NCBI GenBank assembly: GCA_964592375.1
Contig: CAZQDP010000022.1
Span: 1 to 30,887, forward strand
Origin: CAZQDP01 sp964592375
Lineage (GTDB): Bacteria; Bacillota; Clostridia; RUG12999
Reading direction: 5' to 3'
Length of the DNA stretch: 30,887 nt
Position 1 is the first letter of the stretch; the number at the start of each line of letters is the position of its first letter. The position numbers were made by a program, and so were the translations under genes. The notes beneath the pieces are model-generated. The model searched no databases, was not told the origin of the DNA, and saw nothing but the letters and a program-made list of their open reading frames with translations. Positions 1-7,377 of the stretch are shown here, piece after piece.

Positions 1-83
1 CTATTCGCTACTCTTTTTTTTACTTACTGTAACACATCTATTGTAATCCTACAATGAAATTGGCACATTTTCTAAATTTCATG

Positions 84-112
84 TTGATTTTTTGCTGAAT
101 GTATGTTATAAT
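84..112 (+). promoter_or_regulatory. sigma-A promoter of tRNA-Ala
   Basis: A TTGATT -35 box (84-89) and a perfect TATAAT -10 box (107-112) are separated by 17 bases. The start point would fall about 5-8 bases before the tRNA. The same transcript could continue into tcdA, because no terminator is visible after the tRNA. Nothing else is recognisable in bases 1-83. Confidence 0.85.
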
Positions 113-124
113 AGCTTTCATTAT

Positions 125-200
<76 letters not shown>

Positions 201-275
201 ATGAAAACGAGTCTATTTGTACATACATTTAGGCTCTTTTTTTTAAATGTTTTTAAGATGGATGGTGTAAAATCA

Positions 276-1028
276 ATGCTTCATGCGTTTTCTCGAGAAG
301 AGCTTTTAATCGGCCAAGAGGGCATTTTGCGGCTTAAAAATAGCAAAGTGGCCATTTTCGGCATTGGAGGAGTTGGTTCGTATGTTGCCGAGGGGTTGGT
401 GCGAGCCGGCGTGGGGCATTTTGTTCTGGTGGATGATGATGTGGTGTGCCTCACCAATATCAATCGGCAACTGCATGCCACGCGTAAAACCATTGGTTTG
501 CCAAAAGTGGAAATGATGCGAGATCGCATATTGGAAATCAATCCGGACGCAGAGGTTAGCTTATTTAAAAGCTTTTATCTACCCGGCAGTGCGGATACTC
601 TTCTTCAAAAGGATTATTCGTATATTGTCGATGCTGTGGATACTGTTACCGCCAAAATCGATCTTGTTATCAGTGCGAAGGCACTGGGTATTCCGATTAT
701 CAGCTGCATGGGCACTGGCAACAAGCTTGATCCCACACGTTTTGAAATTGCAGATATCTATGCAACCTCCGTTTGCCCACTCGCAAGGGTCATGCGAAAG
801 GAGCTGCGAAATAGAAATGTATCTTCCCTGAAGGTGTTGTATTCAACGGAAGAACCGCTTGTGCCGCTAAAAACGCCTGAGAGCTCCTGTAGCGCCCACT
901 GCGTATGTCCCGATGCCACAACGCGAAAATGTACGAATAAAAGGCAAATTCCGGGTAGTATTTCCTTTGTTCCCTCTGTTGCCGGCCTGATTATTGCCGG
1001 CGAGGTTGTAAAGTATCTTCTACGGTAA
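276..1028 (+). CDS. tcdA: tRNA threonylcarbamoyladenosine dehydratase (TcdA/CsdL family)
   Basis: This E1-like (ThiF/MoeB fold) enzyme uses ATP to dehydrate t6A37 of ANN-decoding tRNAs to the cyclic form ct6A. The protein opens with the family signature FSREELLIGQEG. A nucleotide-binding glycine motif (GIGGVG), VDDDVV and the adenylation segment NINRQ follow. Several cysteines lie in the C-terminal half, and the protein ends with the conserved PGSISFVPSVAGLIIAGE segment. The open frame reaches back to an ATG at 201, touching the tRNA CCA. I chose 276 because the family homology starts there and GGATGG lies about 10 bases upstream; 258 is an alternative. From 276 the protein has 250 residues, normal for the family. 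It probably shares a transcript with tRNA-Ala and perhaps with the RidA gene. The family assignment is firm and the start is moderate. Confidence 0.92.
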   Translation: MLHAFSREELLIGQEGILRLKNSKVAIFGIGGVGSYVAEGLVRAGVGHFVLVDDDVVCLTNINRQLHATRKTIGLPKVEMMRDRILEINPDAEVSLFKSFYLPGSADTLLQKDYSYIVDAVDTVTAKIDLVISAKALGIPIISCMGTGNKLDPTRFEIADIYATSVCPLARVMRKELRNRNVSSLKVLYSTEEPLVPLKTPESSCSAHCVCPDATTRKCTNKRQIPGSISFVPSVAGLIIAGEVVKYLLR

Positions 1029-1089
1029 TTTGCCCGCTTAAAAATATAAAAAATATCTTACAAAATGCAGTAGGTGAAAGGAGCTTACC

Positions 1090-1473
1090 ATGCCAAAAAA
1101 TGAACTTCAAACTGCAAACGCGCCATGTGCGATAGGCCCTTACGCTCAGGCCATCATGGCACATGGCTTTATCTTTACTTCCGGACAAATCTCACTGGAC
1201 CCCAAAAGCAATACCCTTGTTTCCGGCGGCATTACAGAGCAAACGGTGCAGGTACTGGAGAATTTAAAAAATGTGCTTGCCAGTGGTCATGCAGGCTTTG
1301 AAGATGTGGTGAAGACAACGGTGTTTTTAAAAGATTTAGAGGATTTTGCCACCGTGAACGAAATCTATGGCAGGTATTTCGCTCCGCCCTATCCGGCACG
1401 TTCCTGCGTGCAAGCTTCGCGGCTTCCGAGGGATGTGCTCATTGAAATGGAAGCCATTGCGGCTACAAAGTAG
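1090..1473 (+). CDS. ridA: RidA family reactive-intermediate deaminase (YjgF/UK114)
   Basis: RidA enzymes are small cytosolic homotrimers that hydrolyse reactive enamines and imines (such as 2-aminoacrylate released by PLP enzymes) to ketoacids and ammonia. The 127 residues match the family length. The N-terminal block APCAIGPYAQAI, the SGQISLDP segment, the catalytic arginine in YPARSCVQ (R104, equivalent to R105 of characterised RidA) and the glutamate of LIEMEAIA (E119) are all present. A GAAAGGAG ribosome site sits 7 bases before the ATG. The gene lies 61 bases after tcdA on the same strand and is closed by a bidirectional terminator. Substrate specificity within the family cannot be read from the sequence. 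Confidence 0.95.
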   Translation: MPKNELQTANAPCAIGPYAQAIMAHGFIFTSGQISLDPKSNTLVSGGITEQTVQVLENLKNVLASGHAGFEDVVKTTVFLKDLEDFATVNEIYGRYFAPPYPARSCVQASRLPRDVLIEMEAIAATK

Positions 1474-1492
1474 ATTGATTATGCCCATAAAC

Positions 1493-1524
1493 AAAAAAAA
1501 GATACCTTTCGGTATCTTTTTTTT
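1493..1524. terminator. bidirectional intrinsic terminator
   Basis: The stem GATACC (1501-1506) and GGTATC (1511-1516) has a TTTC loop, is flanked by eight A on the left and is followed by eight T on the right. It lies between the convergent RidA and symporter genes and can end both transcripts. Confidence 0.9.
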
Positions 1525-1538
1525 ATTTATCAATCTAT

Positions 1539-3158
1539 TTAGTTCATTCCTTGGAAGCACTTTTCAATATGTGCCTCTTCAATATCCTTTTTATTTGCGA
1601 TACGGTAACCCATCCAAATAACAACGCAGGTGATAATGGACAGCGGCAGTGCAATAAACATGGCATCCACCTGCGACCATTTTTCAATGGGCGTGCCGGC
1701 AACCAGAAATGCCTTGCCGGTTAATATTTTGCAAATTGCCAAATTGGTTGCATTCTTTGCATGGATAAACAGCATCCAAAACGCACTGCAGGTAAAGCCC
1801 ACAACAACGCTCCAAACAGCAGCGGCTTTTGGCATTGATTTAAAATACAGTGCGCCCACATATGCCGGCAGAAACGCAGCGGCACACAAACCCATAAACA
1901 GTGAGGTTCCTGCAGCAATGATGCCAACCGATACATCTGTTTTATTAGCAAGCCACGCAAGGATTGTGCTGATGATAATGGTAATGATAATACCCGATTT
2001 GGTCATCATCAAAAGGTTTCCCTTTTTGTTCATGCCTTTTTCTAGTAGGTCACGACCAAAGGCGGAACCCATGGTATGATACTGTGCACTCAGTGTAGAC
2101 ATTGCAGCTGAGAGCAGTGCCAGCATAAAGATGGGGCCAAACCAGCTCCCCACATAGGTACTGATAAACCTCGGAATTACGCTATCCACACCTGCGGCTA
2201 CCGCAATTTTTCCGGTATCCTGGAAAAACAAAATATTCGATAATGAACCCAGCAGATAAGCCGCACCGGTCATAATCAAAATGAATATCGAACCGGTAAC
2301 AAGTCCACGATTGAGTTCTTTGTCACTCTTCACAGTCATAAACCGTACTGCAAGCTGTGGCTGTGCGAGCACACCAATGCCAACGCCTGCAATAATGGAG
2401 CTTACCATCGACCACCAAATAGGTGATAAGGTTTTTGGCATGGATGTCCACCCTCGGAAGCCACCCTTCATGATGCCGGCTGTTTGCTCTTGCACTGCAG
2501 GATTATTAAACAAATCCGTGAGCTGCTGATGAGCAGGGACAATGCCGCCAAGCTTACTATATATTAAAATCAACAGATAAGTCATGCCGCCAATCATGAT
2601 CAGTGCCTGGAATGCATCTGTATAGATAACACCCTTCAGGCCACCAATTAGTACATACACCGCCACAATGACAACCAAAATAATAAGCCCTAAGTCATAA
2701 GAAATATTGAAATATGTTTTGACGAATTCCACGCCGCCTTTGAGCACGGCAGCTGCATAAATAGGCATAAAAATAAATACAATCAGCGCAATAAAGCTTT
2801 GCAAAAACTTGGAATGATACCTTGCCCCTATTAGCTCCGCAAAAGTATATGCACTTAAATTATGCCCAATTTGCCTTGTCCGCTTTCCAAAGAAAGCAAA
2901 GGCGATAAAAATACCAACGAAGATATTCAGCGCCACAAGCCATAAAATGCCCATCCCAAGCTGCGCCGCAACGCCGCCGAAGCCCACAATAGCAGATGTG
3001 CTGATAAAAGTTGAGCCGTAAGATAATGCCATGATAACCGGGTGTGTTTCCTTCCCTGCCAAAAGATAATCCGTTGAACTATTTGTGCCACGATATGCAA
3101 GATAGCTTAAATATGCCAAAACTGCAAAGTATAGCACGATAATAATAGTAGAATACAC
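1539..3158 (-). CDS. sodium:solute symporter family protein (SSS/SLC5)
   Basis: This is a secondary transporter of the sodium/solute symporter superfamily, 539 residues with about 13 hydrophobic membrane segments. Family features include the N-terminal SSTDYLLAGKE block after TM1, the broken helix ALSYGSTFISTSAIVGFGG, the conserved YIGGLKGVIYTDAFQ-like segment (VLIGGLKGVIYTDAFQA), and SAAMSTLSAQYHTMGSAFGRD in the later core. An open frame extends to a TTG at 3194. However, GGAGAGGAG lies 7 bases before a GTG at 3158, which starts directly before TM1, so I set the start there. The gene follows the 57-residue accessory protein by 38 bases and shares its regulated leader. The substrate (organic acid, amino acid, pantothenate or other) cannot be decided from the sequence. 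Confidence 0.9.
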   Translation of the reverse strand: MYSTIIIVLYFAVLAYLSYLAYRGTNSSTDYLLAGKETHPVIMALSYGSTFISTSAIVGFGGVAAQLGMGILWLVALNIFVGIFIAFAFFGKRTRQIGHNLSAYTFAELIGARYHSKFLQSFIALIVFIFMPIYAAAVLKGGVEFVKTYFNISYDLGLIILVVIVAVYVLIGGLKGVIYTDAFQALIMIGGMTYLLILIYSKLGGIVPAHQQLTDLFNNPAVQEQTAGIMKGGFRGWTSMPKTLSPIWWSMVSSIIAGVGIGVLAQPQLAVRFMTVKSDKELNRGLVTGSIFILIMTGAAYLLGSLSNILFFQDTGKIAVAAGVDSVIPRFISTYVGSWFGPIFMLALLSAAMSTLSAQYHTMGSAFGRDLLEKGMNKKGNLLMMTKSGIIITIIISTILAWLANKTDVSVGIIAAGTSLFMGLCAAAFLPAYVGALYFKSMPKAAAVWSVVVGFTCSAFWMLFIHAKNATNLAICKILTGKAFLVAGTPIEKWSQVDAMFIALPLSIITCVVIWMGYRIANKKDIEEAHIEKCFQGMN

Positions 3159-3196
3159 AAAAAATCTCCTCTCCGATTCAATTTTTCCAATCAAGC

Positions 3197-3370
3197 TTAT
3201 GCCTTTTCTTCATCCTTGGATTCCCATTCCAGTTCTTCCTCAATCTGCTTATTCTCTTTCTCTGCGCCCTTATTCCAGTTTACCAAACCATAAATAATGC
3301 AGATAGCAGTGACGAGGATACAGCTTAGGTAGGCTAAAAAAATCCATACATCAGAAAGTCCAAGCAACAT
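3197..3370 (-). CDS. symporter small accessory membrane protein (57 aa)
   Basis: The predicted protein is 57 residues. It has a short N-terminus (MLLGLSDVWIF), one hydrophobic helix (about residues 9-28), a YGLVNWNKG segment and a highly charged Glu/Lys-rich tail. Small proteins of this pattern (LSD-W-... then GL-NWNKG) are found directly upstream of SSS-family symporters in Clostridia and relatives. They are annotated as symporter small accessory proteins by analogy, so a role in stability or activity of the adjacent transporter is inferred. The AAAGGAGGAG ribosome site precedes the ATG by 7 T and is buried in a terminator-like stem (see the leader feature). Confidence 0.85.
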   Translation of the reverse strand: MLLGLSDVWIFLAYLSCILVTAICIIYGLVNWNKGAEKENKQIEEELEWESKDEEKA

Positions 3371-3468
3371 AAAAAAACTCCTCCTTTCCGGTTTGTAACG
3401 GTAAGGAGGAGACCAATAGCTTTACAGGAAAATTTCGTCCATTTCATATGTATTCATCTTCCTACCGT
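3371..3468 (-). promoter_or_regulatory. candidate attenuator / SD-sequestering leader of the symporter operon
   Basis: Read on the minus strand, the hairpin at 3411-3378 has a 9-bp perfect outer stem (CTCCTCCTT with AAGGAGGAG), one A-A mismatch, a 3-bp inner stem CCG/CGG and an 8-base loop. Seven T then run into the ATG at 3370. The 3' arm contains the Shine-Dalgarno sequence, so the fold would both terminate transcription and hide the ribosome site. An upstream segment ACGGTAGG (3468-3461) can pair with CCTTACCGT (3406-3398), which overlaps the 5' arm and would open the hairpin. About 54 bases lie between the two pairing segments and could hold a ligand- or protein-binding domain. I do not recognise a known riboswitch class. 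Confidence 0.7.
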
Positions 3469-3488
3469 ACTACCACACTACAATTTAC

Positions 3489-3497
3489 ATCATACCA
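3489..3497 (-). promoter_or_regulatory. extended -10 promoter for the symporter operon
   Basis: On the minus strand TGGTATGAT forms an extended -10 (TGnTATGAT). No good -35 is present at the usual distance, which is tolerated by extended -10 promoters. The 5' leader would be roughly 110 bases and would include both competing helices. Confidence 0.45.
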
Positions 3498-3625
3498 CTG
3501 CGCCAAAAAAGTGAGCTAAAAAGATACACAACCTGTTTATCCATTTAGCTTAACCTTTCACTTCAAAAAAACTCCCACTACAAAGCACACGTAAGCATTG
3601 CCGCCATTAGCGTGCCACTACCGAA

Positions 3626-3880
3626 CTACGAAACCTTTTCTTTATACAAAGCAATTTCAACAGCATGGGTTAAAATATCCACATAGCTATAGGATGCTCT
3701 TCTTGCATCGGCCGTTTCAAGTGGAAGATCGTACCGAATGACAAAAATATTTGCATATGTACTTTCAATAACCCCTTGACGAACAGCTACTTTTTTTCTG
3801 CTTTTTCTGGAAGTAACCCGAACTCTGCTGCCAACATGCTTCGCTAAATTCTTACGAATATACTCAATCTGTTCATGCAT
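3626..3880 (-). CDS. veg: Veg family protein
   Basis: The product is an 84-residue homologue of Bacillus subtilis Veg, a small cytosolic beta-rich protein conserved across Firmicutes and linked in Bacillus to biofilm matrix expression through SinR. Matching blocks are the N-terminal helix followed by GSRVRVTSRKSRKKVAVRQGVI, the core TYANIFVIRYD, and SYSYVDILTHAVEI. GGAGTG lies 7 bases before the ATG. The gene is preceded by a textbook consensus sigma-A promoter, as is the Bacillus veg gene, so strong constitutive expression is expected. It is not next to ispE/ipk or yabG as in Bacillus. A T-tract at 3566-3572 follows the gene, but I do not see a convincing terminator stem. Confidence 0.93.
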   Translation of the reverse strand: MHEQIEYIRKNLAKHVGSRVRVTSRKSRKKVAVRQGVIESTYANIFVIRYDLPLETADARRASYSYVDILTHAVEIALYKEKVS

Positions 3881-3912
3881 CGTACATCACTCCGCACTTT
3901 TTATTATGATTT

Positions 3913-3941
3913 ATTATACCACAATATATAGCGGATGTCAA
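3913..3941 (-). promoter_or_regulatory. perfect consensus sigma-A promoter of veg
   Basis: On the minus strand TTGACA (3941-3936) and TATAAT (3918-3913) are separated by exactly 17 bases. Both hexamers are perfect consensus. The leader before the veg ATG is about 25-30 bases. Confidence 0.93.
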
Positions 3942-3948
3942 CACATTT

Positions 3949-5079
3949 TTACAATTTATCATCAAATATATTGTTTTTTTCGCTTTTTAGACTTTTTATT
4001 TCATCCTCCAGCATTTTGATTTTGATTTTCATTTTTTCCATTTCAATATCCTCGCGCGTGGGCTCCACTTGCGAAATGCCCGCCATTTCCTCTACCTCTT
4101 GCCCTCTTCTGAATTCCTCAAAAAGTGGCTGCCTTTGCGTGCTTGCACCAAAGATACTGCTTGTAAAAACCGTTTGAATAGGAGCGCTCCCTTTTACTCC
4201 ATAACTACTTCTACAAAAGCCCTCTTCCTTTTCTTGCGGCATTCTAATTTCGAATATTTCATACCCTCTGTAGCTTTTGATGTTTTCTTCCTGCATCTTC
4301 AGGCTTTGGCAGTTACAACTTAAAATATACCCATGCTGATTCCACATGACAAAGACTTCCTCCCCTATTCGGTACAATAAAGGCCGGCTGTCCGGTGGGC
4401 ATCCCCTATACAGTAGCTTCGTCTGCCCCTGCGGGGAGATATAGAGCAAATTGTTATGCTCCTTTGCTTTGGTGGTGCAAACAATGTGCATCCCTCTATA
4501 ATAAAGTGCATCGGGATAAAAAAAGCCACTACCCGCCGGAAGAAGCTCACTTTCACCGGCAAACTGCTTGACACTCCATTTAAATCTGTTTTTTACAAAA
4601 CAGCCAAAGGCATTGGTGTATATCACATCGATATCGCCATCCTCTTTTTCGGCCGCGCAATATGAATATCGGCCGCCAACGCACTTATCGAGCAGAATAG
4701 GTTGCATCTGAGTTTGTGGAAAGGAGAGATAAATTGCCGTTCTTCCCTGCATCGGTGCGGTAAATAATATAACGGGGATAGAGCCGATCACAAGCATAAT
4801 AAAGTTTCCGCTTCCAACCGGAAGGCTTAACTTTTCATCTGTTTTTGTGCCATTAAATATGGTGCTCATCTGCGACGTGACACCATCGGTATGCACGGCA
4901 TAAATCACATCGGTAGGTGTAATGCCGGCATCGAGCGATAAAATATTCTCGCCCAAAATAATATCGTTGCCATTTCCACTCACGCTCATTTTCCGCTCTT
5001 GCATTGTAATGAAAGTATCTTCGCTCCGGAGGCTTTTGAGTACAATTGTGCGCTGCACACCTTCCACATCCTTTATCAA
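3949..5079 (-). CDS. hypothetical protein, propeller-like N-terminal region with C-terminal coiled coil
   Basis: I do not recognise this 376-residue protein. Residues 1 to about 290 are rich in beta-strand patterns with recurring short motifs around Tyr, Gly and Asp (for example DVIYAVHTDG, DIDVIYTNAFG, HIVCTTKAKEHNNLLYISPQG). This resembles blades of a beta-propeller or sugar-binding sandwich. The last 45 residues form a charged heptad region (EKMKIKIKMLEDEIKSLKSEK), a likely coiled coil for oligomerisation. No signal peptide or membrane segment is visible. The frame opens with TTG at 5079 and no clear Shine-Dalgarno site; in-frame GTG codons at 5067 and 5058 are alternatives. It is divergent from the Cys-rich gene at 5198 and lies just upstream of veg. 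The gene is likely real; its function is unknown. Confidence 0.65.
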   Translation of the reverse strand: MIKDVEGVQRTIVLKSLRSEDTFITMQERKMSVSGNGNDIILGENILSLDAGITPTDVIYAVHTDGVTSQMSTIFNGTKTDEKLSLPVGSGNFIMLVIGSIPVILFTAPMQGRTAIYLSFPQTQMQPILLDKCVGGRYSYCAAEKEDGDIDVIYTNAFGCFVKNRFKWSVKQFAGESELLPAGSGFFYPDALYYRGMHIVCTTKAKEHNNLLYISPQGQTKLLYRGCPPDSRPLLYRIGEEVFVMWNQHGYILSCNCQSLKMQEENIKSYRGYEIFEIRMPQEKEEGFCRSSYGVKGSAPIQTVFTSSIFGASTQRQPLFEEFRRGQEVEEMAGISQVEPTREDIEMEKMKIKIKMLEDEIKSLKSEKNNIFDDKL

Positions 5080-5123
5080 TTATTTCGCTTATAAAAAGAT
5101 ATGAAAAAAAAGGGCGCGATATC

Positions 5124-5151
5124 ACCAAAGCTACATTCTTTTCATACTATA
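5124..5151 (+). promoter_or_regulatory. candidate sporulation-type (sigma-K/G-like) promoter
   Basis: CATACTATA at 5143-5151 matches the sigma-K -10 pattern CATANNNTA and also contains CATnnTA of sigma-F/G. An AC dinucleotide at 5124-5125 gives a 17-base spacing for sigma-K. No sigma-A promoter is evident in the 118-base divergent gap. These patterns are degenerate, so this is suggestive only. Confidence 0.4.
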
Positions 5152-5197
5152 TTATTGAAGCAACGTGCTTAGCAATTAAAAAAGGAGGCAAATTTTA

Positions 5198-5980
5198 ATG
5201 AGTGATAAATGTCATTCTACTTGTATGAAAGACGCTGTTTGTATACAGACAGACAAAATATACGATTCCTGTAAAGACAAAGAGTGTCTGGAAAACCTCA
5301 GAGTATTCTTTGGTGAATGCACCCAGAACATTATCGATAGGGCTACAAGTATTCGTTTTCGTGATGCCGAAATACTTTGGGTGACTTCCGATATCGAACC
5401 GGTTCAGTTCAACAAGGGGTTTTATACAGTAGATATTAAATTTTACTTCAAGGTAGAATTTGAAGTATGCACAGGCTGCGGCAAACCGGTCTATGTAGAT
5501 GGTATCGCCACATATGACAAAAAGGTGATTTTGTTCGGTTCCGAGGGCAATGCGTATAAATTCACATCTTCTTACAAACCCCAAGCAAATGACATTCAGG
5601 AAAAGAAGAAAAACAATCTGCCAAAAGCAGTTGTAGAGACCGTTGACCCTGTTGCACTGAGTGCAAAATTGGTGGATGTATGCCATGAACGCTGCGGCGA
5701 TGAAGATGAAATCGGATGCTTGCCTGATTGGATCGCCGATATGTTCGAAGACAGACTCGTATGGGGCGGCGATAAAAAGCGCGTGTATGTAACCATCGGT
5801 ATCTTCGCTATCATCAAGCTTGAGCGTGAAGTTCAGCTGCTTATTCCTTGCCATGACTTCTGTATCCCCGACAAGGAATGCATTTCCGCAACCGACAACG
5901 ATCCTTGCGAATTGTTTGAGAGAATTAAATTCCCGGTTGACGAATTCTATCCTCCTCAAAAGGGCGGCAAAGACTGCTAA
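5198..5980 (+). CDS. cysteine-rich conserved hypothetical protein (16 Cys, possible spore coat protein)
   Basis: The 260-residue soluble protein has no signal peptide and contains 16 cysteines, many in pairs or clusters: CHSTC near the N-terminus, CTGC in the middle, CHERC, CHDFC and a terminal Cys. Segments KIYDSCKDKECLENLRV and GFYTVDIKFYFKV recall a widespread clostridial hypothetical family, but I cannot name it. AAAGGAGGC sits 10 bases before the ATG, an excellent ribosome site. The opposite strand carries a longer open frame (6055-5195, 286 codons), which I rejected because it has no ribosome site and an unnatural composition. The gene is monocistronic and followed by hairpins. A sporulation-type promoter box suggests a coat or exosporium role; this is inference. 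Confidence 0.82.
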   Translation: MSDKCHSTCMKDAVCIQTDKIYDSCKDKECLENLRVFFGECTQNIIDRATSIRFRDAEILWVTSDIEPVQFNKGFYTVDIKFYFKVEFEVCTGCGKPVYVDGIATYDKKVILFGSEGNAYKFTSSYKPQANDIQEKKKNNLPKAVVETVDPVALSAKLVDVCHERCGDEDEIGCLPDWIADMFEDRLVWGGDKKRVYVTIGIFAIIKLEREVQLLIPCHDFCIPDKECISATDNDPCELFERIKFPVDEFYPPQKGGKDC

Positions 5981-6031
5981 ATGGAATGGATACGGCACTA
6001 CTAAAGCATAACATATGTAAGCCACAAAAGG

Positions 6032-6069
6032 GCAGCGGCTGCCCTTGTTTCCCATTGGGTAGCCGCTGC
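6032..6069 (+). repeat. 13-bp stem-loop after the Cys-rich gene
   Basis: GCAGCGGCT (6032-6040) and AGCCGCTGC (6061-6069) pair perfectly. The stem is extended inward by GCCC/GGGT (one wobble), leaving a 12-base loop. There is no T-run directly after it. It may stabilise the 3' end or act with the terminator that follows. Confidence 0.7.
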
Positions 6070-6090
6070 GCGCACTGAAGTGTATCTTTT

Positions 6091-6125
6091 AAAAAAACTA
6101 CCCCACTTTTTGTAGGGTAGTTTTT
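6091..6125. terminator. bidirectional intrinsic terminator
   Basis: AACTACCC (6096-6103) pairs with GGGTAGTT (6115-6122). A-rich sequence lies on the left and a T-run on the right. It separates the Cys-rich gene (plus) from the end of the sec operon (minus) and serves both. Confidence 0.9.
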
Positions 6126-6131
6126 GATTTT

Positions 6132-6440
6132 TTAGAAACGACCAAATGCGTAAATAATGGCAGAAATCGTAACGAGATAAAAAAACGCAAAATTAATTGC
6201 TTTTACGACTCGAAACGGCCTCTTCGCTTCTTCTGTCATCTTCGGGGTTTCGTAGGATACCACAATGGCATAAATAATCCCTTGCAATATGGGCCCCATG
6301 ACCAGGATAGGGGTTACCGGAATTCGAATGCTACCAATCGGAATTGCTTTTGCGGCAAATGGTACCACCAAAATAGCAACAATAAGAAGAAGCAGAATAA
6401 GCGCTACACTTACCTTATAATCATCAAATATTTTCAGCAT
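6132..6440 (-). CDS. small hypothetical membrane protein (102 aa)
   Basis: The product is predicted to be an inner-membrane protein with three hydrophobic segments (about residues 9-30, 42-64 and 80-100) separated by short charged loops (YETPKMTEEAKRP). I do not recognise the family. GGGAG precedes the ATG by about 8 bases. It lies 42 bases after secF on the same strand and is the last gene before the terminator, so it is probably co-transcribed with secDF. Any role in secretion is guilt by association only. Confidence 0.75.
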   Translation of the reverse strand: MLKIFDDYKVSVALILLLLIVAILVVPFAAKAIPIGSIRIPVTPILVMGPILQGIIYAIVVSYETPKMTEEAKRPFRVVKAINFAFFYLVTISAIIYAFGRF

Positions 6441-6482
6441 ATATACTCTCCCTTCTATGCAAAGCTTTGAGGCAAAAAATTA

Positions 6483-7364
6483 CTACGCTTTTTTAAGCTG
6501 TTGTTTTTTATCACCAATCATGAGACTCCACATGGGAGCCGCAATAAAGATGGAAGAATACGCACCGCTAATGATACCAACAATCAATGGTAATGCAAAT
6601 TCCTTAATGGAGGTAACACCCATGAAATAAAGGATAATGAGCGTTACAACCGTTGTGCCAACCGTGTTCAAACTGCGGCGCATGGTCTGCCAAATGCTGA
6701 TTTCGCAAATGTTCGCAAATGCTTCTTTTCTCATAAACTTTTTGTTTTCCCTGATGCGGTCAAACACAATGATTGTATCATTGATTGAATAACCCACAAC
6801 CGTTAAGATAGCAGCAATAAAGGATGAATTAATTGGCACTCTAAATAGTGCGTATACTGCCAGCATAATGAGTATATCATGAATGAGCGCCACAATGGCA
6901 GTCACTCCGGAATAGAACTCAAAACGAACGGTTACATAAATCAATATCAGTATCATTGCCAAAAACACTGCCAGCACAGCATTATACACAATTTCATTGC
7001 TGATGGTTGGCGTGATATTCTCCATGGCAAGCGGTGATTCCGCTGTTAACTCAAATTTTTCCTTGAGCTGCTTAAATAAATCCTGCCTTGCTTGGAAATC
7101 AATGGAAGGCATTTTTACAATGACCTCATTGCCACTGCCTGCTCTTTGAAGACTGTAAGGCGCACTGCCTGTAATCTCAGTAACAGCCGCTTCTAAATCT
7201 GCCATGACATATTCCTTTTCCATATCAATATGGAGCATTGTGCCGCCGGAAAAGTCAATGTCCGTTTTGTATCCGCCGAAAATACCGTATGCAACGGCAC
7301 CGATGAGTACAATGAGTAAGGACACAGAAACATATATTTTGAAATTAGATACGATTTTAAACAC
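6483..7364 (-). CDS. secF: protein translocase subunit SecF
   Basis: SecF pairs with SecD in the membrane and uses the proton or sodium motive force to help complete Sec-dependent export. The 293-residue protein has an N-terminal membrane segment, the signature DIDFSGGTMLHI, a periplasmic-type domain (about residues 50-120), and five C-terminal membrane helices. These include VVGYSINDTIIVFDRIREN and the NTVGTTVVTLIILYFMG region, typical of SecF. It starts with GTG at 7364, preceded by a G-rich stretch (GGGGGGTGG). It lies 13 bases downstream of secD, so the two are translated as separate chains rather than the fused SecDF of some Firmicutes. Confidence 0.96.
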   Translation of the reverse strand: MFKIVSNFKIYVSVSLLIVLIGAVAYGIFGGYKTDIDFSGGTMLHIDMEKEYVMADLEAAVTEITGSAPYSLQRAGSGNEVIVKMPSIDFQARQDLFKQLKEKFELTAESPLAMENITPTISNEIVYNAVLAVFLAMILILIYVTVRFEFYSGVTAIVALIHDILIMLAVYALFRVPINSSFIAAILTVVGYSINDTIIVFDRIRENKKFMRKEAFANICEISIWQTMRRSLNTVGTTVVTLIILYFMGVTSIKEFALPLIVGIISGAYSSIFIAAPMWSLMIGDKKQQLKKA

Positions 7365-7377
7365 TATGCCACCCCCC

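Noticed and set aside
3524..3575. Possible veg terminator (AGCTAAA/TTTAGCT with a later T-run)
   Set aside because: The stem is only 7 bp with a loop of more than 20 bases and poor geometry; too weak to list.
5195..6055. A 286-codon minus-strand open frame opposite the Cys-rich gene
   Set aside because: It is longer than the plus-strand gene but has no ribosome site and an odd Phe/Cys/Tyr-rich composition. The plus frame has AAAGGAGG, a proper ATG and a coherent protein.
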